Assembly (NCBI RefSeq): GCF_020781975.1
Contig: NZ_JAJGNI010000005.1
Coordinates: 1-64,000, forward strand
Length of the DNA stretch: 64,000 nucleotides
Direction: 5' to 3'
Source of the DNA: Microbacterium schleiferi
GTDB taxonomy: Bacteria > Actinomycetota > Actinomycetes > Actinomycetales > Microbacteriaceae
Under the pieces are notes generated by a model, which had not been told where the DNA came from, searched no databases, and was given only the letters and a program-made list of their open reading frames with translations. The first letter of the stretch is position 1. Each line of letters starts with the position of its first letter. Positions 32,911-41,609 of the stretch are shown one piece after another. A program made the position numbers and the translations under genes.

Positions 32911-34113
32911 ATGCGGGTTACGAAGAAGTTGCTCCTGGGCACGGTGGTCGCCACCAGCGCCCTTGTTATGGCGGCCTGTGCGCCGCAGGCCGACGGCGGC
33001 AACGCCGGTGGAGACGAGACGATGGGACCCTCCGAGGTCACTGTCGGCATCGTTTCGAGCGAAAGCGGTCCGCTTGCCGGCTACGGCGAGCAGTACCTGT
33101 GCGGCTTCCGCGCAGGTATGTCGTACGCAACCGACGGCACGAACGAAATCAACGGCACGACCATCAACGTCGAATACCGCGACGACGCCGGCGACCCCGA
33201 CAAGGCCGTGACCGCCGTGAAGGAACTCATCGGTGACGGCGTCAACATCATCGCGGGCACGGCATCATCGGGTGTTGCGCTCGCTGTCGCCGAGCAGGCG
33301 GCCCAGAACAAGGTGCTCTACATCTCCGGCCCCGCGGCTGCCGACGCGATCACCGGCATCAACGACTACACGTTCCGCTCGGGTCGCCAGAGCTCGCAGG
33401 ATGTCGCGACCGCCGGAACCTTCCTCGACGACATTTCGGGCAAGACGGTGACCGTCTTCGCACAGGACACCGCGTTCGGGCAGGGCAACGTCGCGGCGGT
33501 CGAGACGATCCTCGGTGGCCAGGGCGCGACGGTCAACTCGGTGCTCGTTGCCGAGGACGTCACGGAGTTCACGCCGTTCGCACAGCAGGTGCTCGCCGGC
33601 AACCCCGACCTCGTGTTCGTCGCGTGGGCTGGGGCGACCTCGGGTGCGATGTGGCAGGCGATGAGCCAGCAGGGCGTGCTCGACGCGATTCCCGTGGTCA
33701 CCGGGCTCGGTGACTCCGCCACGTTCGGCGCCTACGGTGAGGCATCCGAAAAGATCAACTTCCTGAACTACTACTTCCCGGGCGCCCCCGACAACGCCGT
33801 CAACACCGAGATGATCAGCCTGCTCGAAGAGGACGGCTGCACGCCCGACCTCTTCAGCCCCGACGGCTTCAACGCGGCACTCATGATCGTGCACGCGATC
33901 GATGAGGGTCAGGGCGATGTCGACGCGATGATCGCAGCCCTCGAGGGCTACTCCTTCGACGGTCCGAAGGGCACGCTGACGGTGCGCGCTGGCGACCACG
34001 CGCTGCTGCAGGAGATGTATCAGGTCAAGCTCGTCGCCGACGGCGGCAGCTTCGTTCCCGAGCTGATCGACACGGTGCCTGCCGACGCGGTAGCCCCCGC
34101 CGAAGCGCAGTAA
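32911..34113 (+). CDS. ABC transporter substrate-binding lipoprotein (LivK/HAAT type)
   Basis: A 400-residue solute-binding protein of the branched-chain amino acid / amide / carboxylate (HAAT) class. The lipobox is LVMAACAP (Cys about 23). The mature fold begins VTVGIVSSESGPLAGYGEQY and has GTASSGVALAV and the VFAQDTAFGQGN hinge region typical of these proteins. GGTGAAAGG precedes the ATG at 32911. It is the first gene of a nine-gene run that includes CoA and dehydrogenase enzymes. The ligand may therefore be an organic acid rather than an amino acid. Confidence 0.92.
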   Translation: MRVTKKLLLGTVVATSALVMAACAPQADGGNAGGDETMGPSEVTVGIVSSESGPLAGYGEQYLCGFRAGMSYATDGTNEINGTTINVEYRDDAGDPDKAVTAVKELIGDGVNIIAGTASSGVALAVAEQAAQNKVLYISGPAAADAITGINDYTFRSGRQSSQDVATAGTFLDDISGKTVTVFAQDTAFGQGNVAAVETILGGQGATVNSVLVAEDVTEFTPFAQQVLAGNPDLVFVAWAGATSGAMWQAMSQQGVLDAIPVVTGLGDSATFGAYGEASEKINFLNYYFPGAPDNAVNTEMISLLEEDGCTPDLFSPDGFNAALMIVHAIDEGQGDVDAMIAALEGYSFDGPKGTLTVRAGDHALLQEMYQVKLVADGGSFVPELIDTVPADAVAPAEAQ

Positions 34114-34125
34114 GGCCCAGAACCA

Positions 34126-34932
34126 ATGAGCACTCCGGTTCCGTCCGCGCCCGCGCAGCATCCGGCTCCCTCCGCCCTGCGGGTGGAGAAGCTGGGTCTG
34201 CAGATCGGCGGCGCGACGATTCTGAAGGATGTCGACCTCGACGTTGCCCCAGGTTCCCTGGTCGGCGTCATCGGGCCGAACGGCGCAGGCAAGACCACGC
34301 TGTTCAACGTCGTCTCCGGCATCATGACCCCCACAGCAGGTCGGGTCCTGATGAACGGCGAAGACATCACGAGGATGTCGGTGCCCGCCCGGGCGCGGGC
34401 GGGACTGGGGCGCACTTTTCAAACCTCGAGCTTGTTCCCCAAGCTGAGCGTGCTCGAGAACGTCAGGCTCGCCGCGCAGGTCGCGGTGGGGCGTGACTAC
34501 TCCCTCTTCCACTTTCCATCGAAGAGCGGTGGCACGAAGAAGGATGCCGCAACCCATCGCGCCCTGCAGAATCTCGAAGAAGTGGGCCTGACCCACAAGC
34601 TCCTCACTCCGGCGGGAGACATCTCCCACGGCGACAAGCGCAAGCTCGAGATCGCGGTGCTCCTGGCCATGGATTCGAAGATCGTGCTGCTCGACGAGCC
34701 GATGGCTGGCGTCGCATCCGGCGATGTGGCGGGCCTGGTCGACAACATCCGCGAGCTGCAGGCGAGAACCGGATGCACGGTTCTCATGGTCGAACACCAC
34801 ATCGACGTGCTGATGGGACTCGTGGAGAAAGTCGCGGTGATGTACTTCGGCTCGATCATCGCGTTCGACTCACCCGCCGAGATCATGGCCAACCCGCTCG
34901 TGCAGAGCGCCTACCTCGGGAACGCCGCATGA
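34126..34932 (+). CDS. ABC importer ATPase (LivG-like)
   Basis: A 268-residue ATPase subunit of the HAAT importer. Walker A is GPNGAGKTT and Walker B is IVLLDEPMAGV. The signature loop reads DISHGDKRKLEIA, where SHGDK replaces the usual SGGQ, as in many LivG proteins (SYGxQ). The switch His is in VLMVEHHID. It overlaps the next ATPase gene by 4 nt. Confidence 0.93.
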   Translation: MSTPVPSAPAQHPAPSALRVEKLGLQIGGATILKDVDLDVAPGSLVGVIGPNGAGKTTLFNVVSGIMTPTAGRVLMNGEDITRMSVPARARAGLGRTFQTSSLFPKLSVLENVRLAAQVAVGRDYSLFHFPSKSGGTKKDAATHRALQNLEEVGLTHKLLTPAGDISHGDKRKLEIAVLLAMDSKIVLLDEPMAGVASGDVAGLVDNIRELQARTGCTVLMVEHHIDVLMGLVEKVAVMYFGSIIAFDSPAEIMANPLVQSAYLGNAA

Positions 34933-35672
34933 GCGCGATCCTCGAAGTCAGCGATCTGCGCTGCTCGATCGCCGGCCAGCCGGTCGTCGAGAGCGTGAGC
35001 TTCTCGGTCCCCGCCACCGGAATCACGGCAGTCCTCGGGCGCAACGGTGTCGGTAAGACCTCGACGCTGCGCGGCATCCTGGGACTCATCCATCGCCGTG
35101 GTGAGGTGCGTCTTGCCGGCGAACGTATCGACGGGCTTGCCACCCACCGCATCGTCAAGCGCGGCGTCGGCTACGTTCCGGAAGACCGTGAGGTGTTCGC
35201 CAAGCTCACGGTCGCCGAAAATCTCGCCCTGGCCGAACGGCAGCGCAATCCGCGGCGTGAGTTCGTCGCCGAGCTCTTCCCCGACCTCGTGAACCGTCGC
35301 GACCAGATGGCCGGCACCCTCTCGGGCGGACAGCAGCAGATGGTCTCGGTCGCCCGCGCGCTGATGAACGACAACCAGCTGCTGCTGGTCGACGAACCGA
35401 CCAAGGGGCTCGCCCCCAAGATCGTCACCGAGGTTGCAGACGCCCTCGAGGAGGCAGCAAAGACGGTGCCGATCCTGCTGGTGGAACAGAACCTCGAGGT
35501 CGTCAAACGACTCGCGCACGACGCGATAGTCATCGACAGCGGCCGCGTCGTCCACGTCGGGCCCGCCCGCGAGATCCTCGACGACGAGGAGCTCACCCAG
35601 CGACTGCTCGGTGTTCATGCCGAGCGGCCCGCGGATCCCAAGCCTGCACCGTCCTCGGAGGCCCACTCGTGA
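34929..35672 (+). CDS. ABC importer ATPase (LivF-like)
   Basis: A 247-residue second ATPase. Walker A is GRNGVGKTS, the signature is LSGGQQQMVSVARAL, Walker B is LLLVDEPTKGL, and the switch region is LLVEQNLE. The LivF-type Q-rich signature separates it from LivG. The start overlaps the livG-like stop (ATGA) and its own stop overlaps the permease GTG. Confidence 0.93.
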   Translation: MSAILEVSDLRCSIAGQPVVESVSFSVPATGITAVLGRNGVGKTSTLRGILGLIHRRGEVRLAGERIDGLATHRIVKRGVGYVPEDREVFAKLTVAENLALAERQRNPRREFVAELFPDLVNRRDQMAGTLSGGQQQMVSVARALMNDNQLLLVDEPTKGLAPKIVTEVADALEEAAKTVPILLVEQNLEVVKRLAHDAIVIDSGRVVHVGPAREILDDEELTQRLLGVHAERPADPKPAPSSEAHS

Positions 35673-36544
35673 GCACCATCATCCTGACCCTGGTGACCGG
35701 TGTCGGTCTCGGGGCCCTCTACTTTCTCGTCGCCTCGGGCCTGAGTCTGATCTACGGCCTCATGCACGTGCTCAACTTCGCGCACGGGGCGTTCCTGACT
35801 CTGAGTGCTTTCCTCGGATGGATGGTCGCGCAGGCGCTCGGGACCGAGTCGTGGTGGTCGTTTCTCGTCTCGATCCTGGTAGGCGCTGCGGTCGGCGCTC
35901 TGTTTGCAACCCTGACCGAACTCGTGCTGATCCGCCCGCTCTATGAGCGACACATCGAGCAAGTGCTCGTCACGGTCGGACTCTCATTCGCCGCGGTCGC
36001 CCTGTTCGAAGGGGTGTGGGGCACCGACGCGATTCCGATCTCGGGTCCACCCTGGCTCAAGGAGACCACCGAGATCCTCGGAGCCCGGATCCCCAACGTT
36101 TACTGGATCCTGATGCTCGCCGCGGGGCTCGTGCTGGCAGCACTGGTGCTGTTCCTCCAGAAGACGCGGTACGGCATGATCATCCGCGCTGGCGTCGAGA
36201 ACCGTTCGATGGTGACGGCTCTCGGAATCGACGTCCGGCGCTCGTTCACCCTCGTCTTTGCGATCGGCGGGGCAGCTGCCGGCATCGGCGGCGTGCTGGC
36301 GATGCACTACTCGACGTTCGTGTCAGCGCACCTCGGATCGACGCTGCTGATCTTCGCCTTCATCGTCACTGTCGTCGGCGGTCTCGGTTCGCTGACCGGG
36401 GCAGCAGTGGCATCTGTGCTGGTTGCGGTGCTGCAGCAGTTTGCGAACTTCTACCTCGGCGGCACCGGAGACTTCATCGTCGTCATCCTGCTGGCGGTCG
36501 TGCTGCTCGTGCGACCCTCTGGACTCCTCGGGAGGAAGGCATGA
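35669..36544 (+). CDS. ABC importer permease (LivH-like)
   Basis: A 291-residue permease with about eight membrane helices. Family landmarks are the N-terminal YFLVASGLSLIYGLMHVLNFAHG, cut here as GLSLIYGLMHVLNFAHG, and the coupling region ALGIDVRRSFTLVFAIGGA. The GTG at 35669 overlaps the preceding stop. It pairs with the LivM-like permease that follows with a 4-nt overlap. Confidence 0.92.
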   Translation: MSTIILTLVTGVGLGALYFLVASGLSLIYGLMHVLNFAHGAFLTLSAFLGWMVAQALGTESWWSFLVSILVGAAVGALFATLTELVLIRPLYERHIEQVLVTVGLSFAAVALFEGVWGTDAIPISGPPWLKETTEILGARIPNVYWILMLAAGLVLAALVLFLQKTRYGMIIRAGVENRSMVTALGIDVRRSFTLVFAIGGAAAGIGGVLAMHYSTFVSAHLGSTLLIFAFIVTVVGGLGSLTGAAVASVLVAVLQQFANFYLGGTGDFIVVILLAVVLLVRPSGLLGRKA

Positions 36545-37656
36545 GCATCCGTCGATACTGGCCGGCCCTCGTCGGCGTCGGGCTCGTGATCTTCATGGCG
36601 GTGCTGCCGCTCTTGAACATCTCGATCCCCGGCATCCTGCCCACCCCCACCTACCAGCCGGGAACCCTGGCGCTGCTCTCGCTGTGCATGGTGTTCGCAT
36701 CCCTCGCACTGTCGTACAACCTGCTGCTGGGCACGTCCGGGATGCTGTCGTTCGGGCACGCCCTCTACTTCGGCGCCGGCGCGTATGGCCTCGGCATCGC
36801 GCTCGAGCACTTCGGGGTGCCGCTCTTTCCCGGCGTGTTCGTGGCCCTCATCGGCGGGATGATCATCGCCTTCGTCACGGGTGCTGTCGCGATGCGCGTC
36901 TCCGGGATTCCCTTCGCGATGGTTACGCTCGCTTTCGCTCAGGCAGGCTCCGTGCTCGTGCGTCGCAACTCCGCGATCACCGGCGGTGAGGAGGGCCTGA
37001 GCCTGAACACCGACCAGGTTCCCGACTTCCTCGTCGGCGTGATCAACACGCGAAACCTGTACTGGTTCGCGCTCGCCGTGCTGGTGATCGTCTACCTCGT
37101 GACGCTCTGGGTCGACACCTCTCGCCTCGGGCACCTCGCCCGGGCCACCCGCGAGAACGAGCAGCGGGTGCGGGTTCTGGGCCTTCGGCCCTACCGGGTG
37201 CGACTCATCGTCTTCGTGATCGCCGCGGTGCTCGCAAGCCTCGCCGGGGTGGCGTACATGCTGCTGCAGTCGGGAACGGTGCCGCGGTCCGTCTCCGCCG
37301 ATCTGACCATCACCGTGCTGGTCATGGTCGTCCTCGGCGGGGTCGGATTCCGGTGGGGTGCGATCGTCGGGGGAGTGCTGTACACCCTGCTCGATCAGCG
37401 GCTCACGGTCCTCGCCGGGTCCGAGGCCATCGAGTCGCTCCCGGATTTCCTGCGCATTCCGCTGTCGGAGCCGCTGTTCCTGCTCGGTGCGCTGTTCATC
37501 ATCGTGGTGATGTTCCTCCCCGGGGGCATCGCCGGCACGATCGATGGCTGGTGGCGTCGTCGTCACGGCGAACGTCACGTGCGCGATAGTCTGCGGAGCA
37601 TCGACGACGCGGAGGCAGATGCCGATGCGGTCGGTGCCTCGGAGGTTCGAGCGTGA
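36541..37656 (+). CDS. ABC importer permease (LivM-like)
   Basis: A 371-residue permease with about ten helices. LivM landmarks are LSYNLLLGTSGMLSFGHAL and the coupling loop RATRENEQRVRVLGLRPYR. A charged C-terminal tail of about 35 residues (SIDDAEADADAV) is added. The ATG at 36541 overlaps the livH-like stop, and its own stop overlaps the CoA ligase GTG. Transport and activation are thus one translational unit. Confidence 0.92.
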   Translation: MSIRRYWPALVGVGLVIFMAVLPLLNISIPGILPTPTYQPGTLALLSLCMVFASLALSYNLLLGTSGMLSFGHALYFGAGAYGLGIALEHFGVPLFPGVFVALIGGMIIAFVTGAVAMRVSGIPFAMVTLAFAQAGSVLVRRNSAITGGEEGLSLNTDQVPDFLVGVINTRNLYWFALAVLVIVYLVTLWVDTSRLGHLARATRENEQRVRVLGLRPYRVRLIVFVIAAVLASLAGVAYMLLQSGTVPRSVSADLTITVLVMVVLGGVGFRWGAIVGGVLYTLLDQRLTVLAGSEAIESLPDFLRIPLSEPLFLLGALFIIVVMFLPGGIAGTIDGWWRRRHGERHVRDSLRSIDDAEADADAVGASEVRA

Positions 37657-39221
37657 GCAACGACGTACAAGACGAGTCGCACACGATCGGCCGGTGGCTG
37701 GTCGAGCGCGCCGCGCACACACCGCATCGTGTTGCGATCGACGATCGCGGGGTGACGATCACCTACGGCGAGCTGGCCGACCGGGCGCGAGAACTCGCCG
37801 AGAGCCTCGCAGGAGCGGGCTTCGGCCCGGGAACGCGCATCGCAACGCTCGCGGGAAACTCCATCGACCACGTCGTGCTCTTCTTCGGATGCGCGCTTGT
37901 CGGTGTCGCGTTCGTTCCGCTCTCGTGGCGTCAGAGCACGCGTGAGCTCGTCGACACGCTCGGCCGCAGCGACCCCCAGCTGCTGGTGGTCGATGACGAG
38001 TTCGCCGCGTCCGCGGCCGACGCCATCCGTGAACTGGCGGAGCCTCCGCTGGTTGCCGCCCTGGGGACTGCCGGCATTGAGCGCGCCGTCCCCCCGGCGC
38101 GCGACCCGCGGCCAGCCCGCGCGGTCCGCGACGATGACCCTTTGCTGATCGTGTTCACGTCGGGGAGCGAAGCTGCGCCCAAGGGCGTCATCCTCACCCA
38201 CGCCAACTGCTTCTGGAACAACCTGGCCCTCGGGCGCGCGCTGCCACTGGGTGAGGGGGATGTCGTCCTCACCGTCTTGCCGCAGTTCCACGTTGCGGCG
38301 TGGAACTGCCAGCCGCTGCTCGCGTGGTGGGGCGGCGCGACTGTCGTGCTGGAGCGTTCGTTCGACACCGAGCGCGTGCTGCAGCTCATCCGAGAGCGCC
38401 GGGTCACCGCGATGATGGGCGTTCCGACGCAGTATGCGATGCTCGCCGAATCCCGAGGGTGGGACGCCAGCGATCTGTCGTCGATCCGCCTCGCGCTCGT
38501 GGGTGGAGCCACCCTACCCAGCGCGGTTCGAGACGCGTGGCACGCCCGCGGCGTTGAGCTGGTCCAGGGTTACGGACTCACCGAAGCAGGCCCCAATGTG
38601 CTGCACTGCCCGACCGGCAGCGCCGGCGGCCACGAGGGCGCGGTGGGGCGACCGTATCCTCACGTCAGCGTCCAGGTCGTCGACCCCGACACGCTGCTTC
38701 CGCTCCGCGGGGACGCGACGGGGGAGCTCTGGGTCCGAGGACCGAGCGTGTTCGCGGGCTACCTCGGTGACCCGGATGCCACCGCGCGGGCCATGCACGG
38801 CGACTGGTTGCGCACCGGCGATCTCGTCCACCGCGACCGGGACGGCGTCTTCACCGTCGTCGACCGGCTCAAAGACATCTTCATCTCCGGCGGCGAGAAC
38901 GTCGCCCCCGCCGAGGTCGAGCACGCGCTGTGTCTGCACCCTCTGGTGAGCGGGGCAGCCGTGGTCGGCGTCCCCGATCCGGTGTGGGGCGAACGGGGCG
39001 TCGCCTTCGTCACGATTCGCGCGGGAGCGGTCGTTTCTCGCGACGAGATCCTCGCGCACGCCCGGCGCACCCTTGCGGCCTTCAAAGTCCCCATTGCCGT
39101 CGAGGTCGTCGAACGACTGCCCCGATCCTCGATCGACAAGTTGGCGAGGTCGCGGCTGCGTGAGCGTGCCAGAGCGATCGTGGCATCGACTCAGGAGGTG
39201 TCGCATGAGCGTTCCCGTTGA
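37653..39221 (+). CDS. AMP-forming acyl-CoA synthetase
   Basis: A 522-residue ANL-superfamily ligase that activates a carboxylic acid with ATP and CoA. The phosphate loop is VFTSGSEAAPKG. Later motifs are QGYGLTEAGPNV, the hinge TGDLVHRDRDGVFTVVDRLK, ISGGENVAPAEVE, and the C-terminal lysine region RSSIDKLARS. It could act on the acid delivered by the linked importer; the specificity cannot be read. The GTG at 37653 overlaps livM-like; the end overlaps the TetR gene by 17 nt. Confidence 0.9.
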   Translation: MSNDVQDESHTIGRWLVERAAHTPHRVAIDDRGVTITYGELADRARELAESLAGAGFGPGTRIATLAGNSIDHVVLFFGCALVGVAFVPLSWRQSTRELVDTLGRSDPQLLVVDDEFAASAADAIRELAEPPLVAALGTAGIERAVPPARDPRPARAVRDDDPLLIVFTSGSEAAPKGVILTHANCFWNNLALGRALPLGEGDVVLTVLPQFHVAAWNCQPLLAWWGGATVVLERSFDTERVLQLIRERRVTAMMGVPTQYAMLAESRGWDASDLSSIRLALVGGATLPSAVRDAWHARGVELVQGYGLTEAGPNVLHCPTGSAGGHEGAVGRPYPHVSVQVVDPDTLLPLRGDATGELWVRGPSVFAGYLGDPDATARAMHGDWLRTGDLVHRDRDGVFTVVDRLKDIFISGGENVAPAEVEHALCLHPLVSGAAVVGVPDPVWGERGVAFVTIRAGAVVSRDEILAHARRTLAAFKVPIAVEVVERLPRSSIDKLARSRLRERARAIVASTQEVSHERSR

Positions 39222-39888
39222 GGACGAGGACGTCACGCCCGTCTCGTCGGCGACGGGCCGGCCGTTGACCAAGCGCGGCGAGGCCACGCGGCGCCGGCTG
39301 CTCGAGGCAGCCGAGACGGTGTTCGCCGATCAGGGGTACCACGAGGCATCCATCGTCAAGATCACCGAGCGCGCCGGTATCGGGCTCGGAACGTTCTATC
39401 TGTACTTCGACAGCAAGCAGACGATCTTCGAAGCGCTCGTGATCGATCTGAACCGGCGGGTACGGCACTCGATGTCGGAGGCTATGGCAAGAGCGTCGAG
39501 CCGGCTTGAAGCTGAACGCGCGGGGTTTGCCGGGTTCTTCCGCTTCACTGCGGCGCATCCCGCCCTCTACCGGGTCGTGCGTGAAGCCGAGTTCGTCTCA
39601 CCCGAGACCCTGCGCCTGCACTACACCCGCATCGTCGAGGGGTACGAGGCGGGGCTGCGTGCAGCCCAGGGGAGTGGAGACGTCGATCGTGCGCTCGATC
39701 CGGAGGTCACGGCCTGGGCGCTCATGGGCATGGGGGAGCTCATCGGAATGCGGTTCCTGCTGTGGGAGCGGGATGCCGAGGGCCGCCCGCCGGCTGAGCT
39801 CGACCCCGCCGTCATGGCGTCCATGTCGACGCTCATCGACAACGCTCTCGCCCCGCGAGCGGACCCGAAGAAGGAGGAGCCTCGATGA
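39205..39888 (+). CDS. TetR-family regulator
   Basis: A 227-residue regulator with an N-terminal HTH (YHEASIVKITERAGIGLGTF) and a helical ligand domain. AGGAGG lies ahead of the ATG at 39205. It is embedded in the importer/dehydrogenase operon, and its likely target is the operon promoter, where ACCTGAA-N6-TTCAGGT sits. Its ligand could be an acyl-CoA made by the neighbouring ligase; this is inferred. Confidence 0.9.
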   Translation: MSVPVEDEDVTPVSSATGRPLTKRGEATRRRLLEAAETVFADQGYHEASIVKITERAGIGLGTFYLYFDSKQTIFEALVIDLNRRVRHSMSEAMARASSRLEAERAGFAGFFRFTAAHPALYRVVREAEFVSPETLRLHYTRIVEGYEAGLRAAQGSGDVDRALDPEVTAWALMGMGELIGMRFLLWERDAEGRPPAELDPAVMASMSTLIDNALAPRADPKKEEPR

Positions 39889-40637
39889 CCGAGAACGACT
39901 TGGCGGGGCGACGCGCCCTGGTCACCGGCGGTGCGAGCGGCATCGGCCTTGCCTGCGCGACAGAGTTCGCCTCCCGTGGTGCGGCAGTCATCGTCGCCGA
40001 CCTCAACGCCGACGCAGCCCACGCGGCAGCCGAGCAGATCGGCGGCGAAGCCTGGGTCGTCGACCTCTCTGACACTGAAGCGCTCGACGACCTGAGCCTC
40101 GAGGTCGACATCCTGGTCAACAACGCCGGCATCCAGCGCGTGAGCCCCATTGCCGAGTTCGACCCGGCGACCTACCGCATGATGATGCGCCTCATGCTCG
40201 AGTCGCCGTTCCTGCTGGTCCGCGCCGCCCTGCCGCACATGTACGCCAAGGGGTGGGGCCGGATCATCAACATTTCCAGCGCGCACGGGCTGCGCGCGAG
40301 TCCGTTCAAGGTCGCATACGTGTCGGCAAAGCACGGACTGGAGGGACTCTCGAAGGTGACGGCGCTCGAGGGTGGCCCGCACGGGGTCACCAGCAACTGC
40401 ATCAACCCTGCCTACGTGCGGACACCGCTCGTCGAGAAGCAGATCGCCGATCAGGCCAAGGTCCATGGAATCCCCGAAGACGAGGTCGTCGAGAAGATCA
40501 TGCTCACCGAGACCGCTGTGAAGCGCCTCGTGGAGTCTGACGAAGTTGCATCGCTTGCCGGCTGGCTCGTCTCAGACAAGGCCGGGATGGTCACTGGCGC
40601 CTCCTACACGATGGACGGCGGGTGGACCGCACGATGA
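39885..40637 (+). CDS. bdhA: 3-hydroxybutyrate dehydrogenase-like SDR
   Basis: A 250-residue short-chain dehydrogenase. The NAD site is TGGASGIGLACA and NNAGIQRVSPI. The catalytic set is Ser in INISSAHG and Tyr145/Lys149 in YVSAKHG. NCINPAYVRTPLVEKQIADQ and the overall pattern match D-3-hydroxybutyrate dehydrogenases, which oxidize 3-hydroxybutyrate to acetoacetate. The start overlaps the TetR stop (ATGA). The CoA-transferase and thiolase needed for the next steps are encoded at 46.5-49.1 kb. Confidence 0.85.
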   Translation: MTENDLAGRRALVTGGASGIGLACATEFASRGAAVIVADLNADAAHAAAEQIGGEAWVVDLSDTEALDDLSLEVDILVNNAGIQRVSPIAEFDPATYRMMMRLMLESPFLLVRAALPHMYAKGWGRIINISSAHGLRASPFKVAYVSAKHGLEGLSKVTALEGGPHGVTSNCINPAYVRTPLVEKQIADQAKVHGIPEDEVVEKIMLTETAVKRLVESDEVASLAGWLVSDKAGMVTGASYTMDGGWTAR

Positions 40638-41542
40638 GCGCGCACACCTATCGCACTGTAGACGTCGTCGTCCCCGGGGGTGACCTGCACGTTGGTGTCT
40701 GGGATCCGGTGGCCCCGCAGACCGGCCAGGTGCTGCTGGTCCACGGCGTCACCTCGTCGCACTTGGCCTGGCCGTTCGTCGTCGAGGAGCTTCCCGGGAT
40801 TCGCGCCATCGCGCCAGACCTTCGTGGGCGCGGACGCAGCAACGAGGTAGCCGGGCCAGCTGGGCTTGCTGCGCACGCCGACGACCTGGCAGCGGTGCTC
40901 GATCACCTCGGTATCGAGAAAATCCCGGTCGTCGGGCACTCGATGGGCGCTTTCGTGTCTGTCGTGTTCGCGCACCGGCATCCGTCGCGCGTCGAAAGCC
41001 TGCTTCTTGTCGATGGTGGGTTGCCCCTCGACGTTCCACCGGGGTTGGATGCGGATGCCGTCGTCGCGCATGTCCTCGGCCCCACCGCGGCGCGCCTGTC
41101 GATGCGGTTCGGATCCATCGATGACTATCTCGAGTTCTGGCGGCCCCACCCCGCCTTCGCGCAGGCGTGGTCGCCCGAACTCGAGAGCTACTTCGCCTAC
41201 GACCTCGTCGATGACGGGTCCGGGATGCTGCGACCGGCCACAAGCTACGAGACGATGGTCGACGACACCATCGACATGAACACGGGGTCTTCGTTGCCGG
41301 ACGCACTCGCCGATCTGCAGCATCCGACAACCCTTATCACGGTGCCGCGGGGATTGCAGGGTGAGGAGCCGGGGCTGTACGCACCGGAGTACCTCGAGGG
41401 GGTCCTCGCGACGTATCCGAGCATCGAGCACACGCGGCTCGATGACCTCAACCACTACACGATCGCGATGAGCGCGCAGGGTGCGCGCGTCGTCGGTGAG
41501 GCGGTGCGTTCGGTGCTCGCCCAGCCGCGCAGCGTTGCGTGA
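40634..41542 (+). CDS. Alpha/beta hydrolase
   Basis: A 302-residue alpha/beta-fold hydrolase. The nucleophile Ser is in VVGHSMGAFVS, the oxyanion region is LVHGVTSSH, and APDLRGRGRS is the usual strand-5 motif; a late His is in DLNHYT. The ATG overlaps the SDR stop, so it belongs to the same operon. It may release the hydroxy acid from an ester or lactone, in keeping with the flanking dehydrogenase. The C-terminal codons lie in the first copy of a 27-bp repeat. Confidence 0.85.
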   Translation: MSAHTYRTVDVVVPGGDLHVGVWDPVAPQTGQVLLVHGVTSSHLAWPFVVEELPGIRAIAPDLRGRGRSNEVAGPAGLAAHADDLAAVLDHLGIEKIPVVGHSMGAFVSVVFAHRHPSRVESLLLVDGGLPLDVPPGLDADAVVAHVLGPTAARLSMRFGSIDDYLEFWRPHPAFAQAWSPELESYFAYDLVDDGSGMLRPATSYETMVDDTIDMNTGSSLPDALADLQHPTTLITVPRGLQGEEPGLYAPEYLEGVLATYPSIEHTRLDDLNHYTIAMSAQGARVVGEAVRSVLAQPRSVA

Positions 41543-41597
41543 CCAGCACCGCCGCGCAGCGTTGCGTGACCAGCACCGGCGCGCAGCGTTGCGTGAC
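41526..41597. repeat. 27-bp tandem repeat, 2.7 copies
   Basis: Units starting CGCGCAGCGTTGCGTGAC begin at 41526, 41553 and 41580 with an exact 27-bp period. The first copy encodes the last residues and stop of the hydrolase. The remaining copies fill the gap before the convergent ATPase gene. Its core GTTGCGTGAC recurs inverted at 49092-49101. Confidence 0.85.
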
Positions 41598-41609
41598 GTC
41601 GTGGATCGA

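Noticed and set aside
33265..34800. 511-residue minus-strand open frame
   Set aside because: It is antisense to the substrate-binding protein and first ATPase genes, both of which carry full family motifs.
41526..41597. Possible CRISPR or IS end
   Set aside because: The 27-bp units are directly abutting, with no spacers, terminal inverted repeats or transposase.
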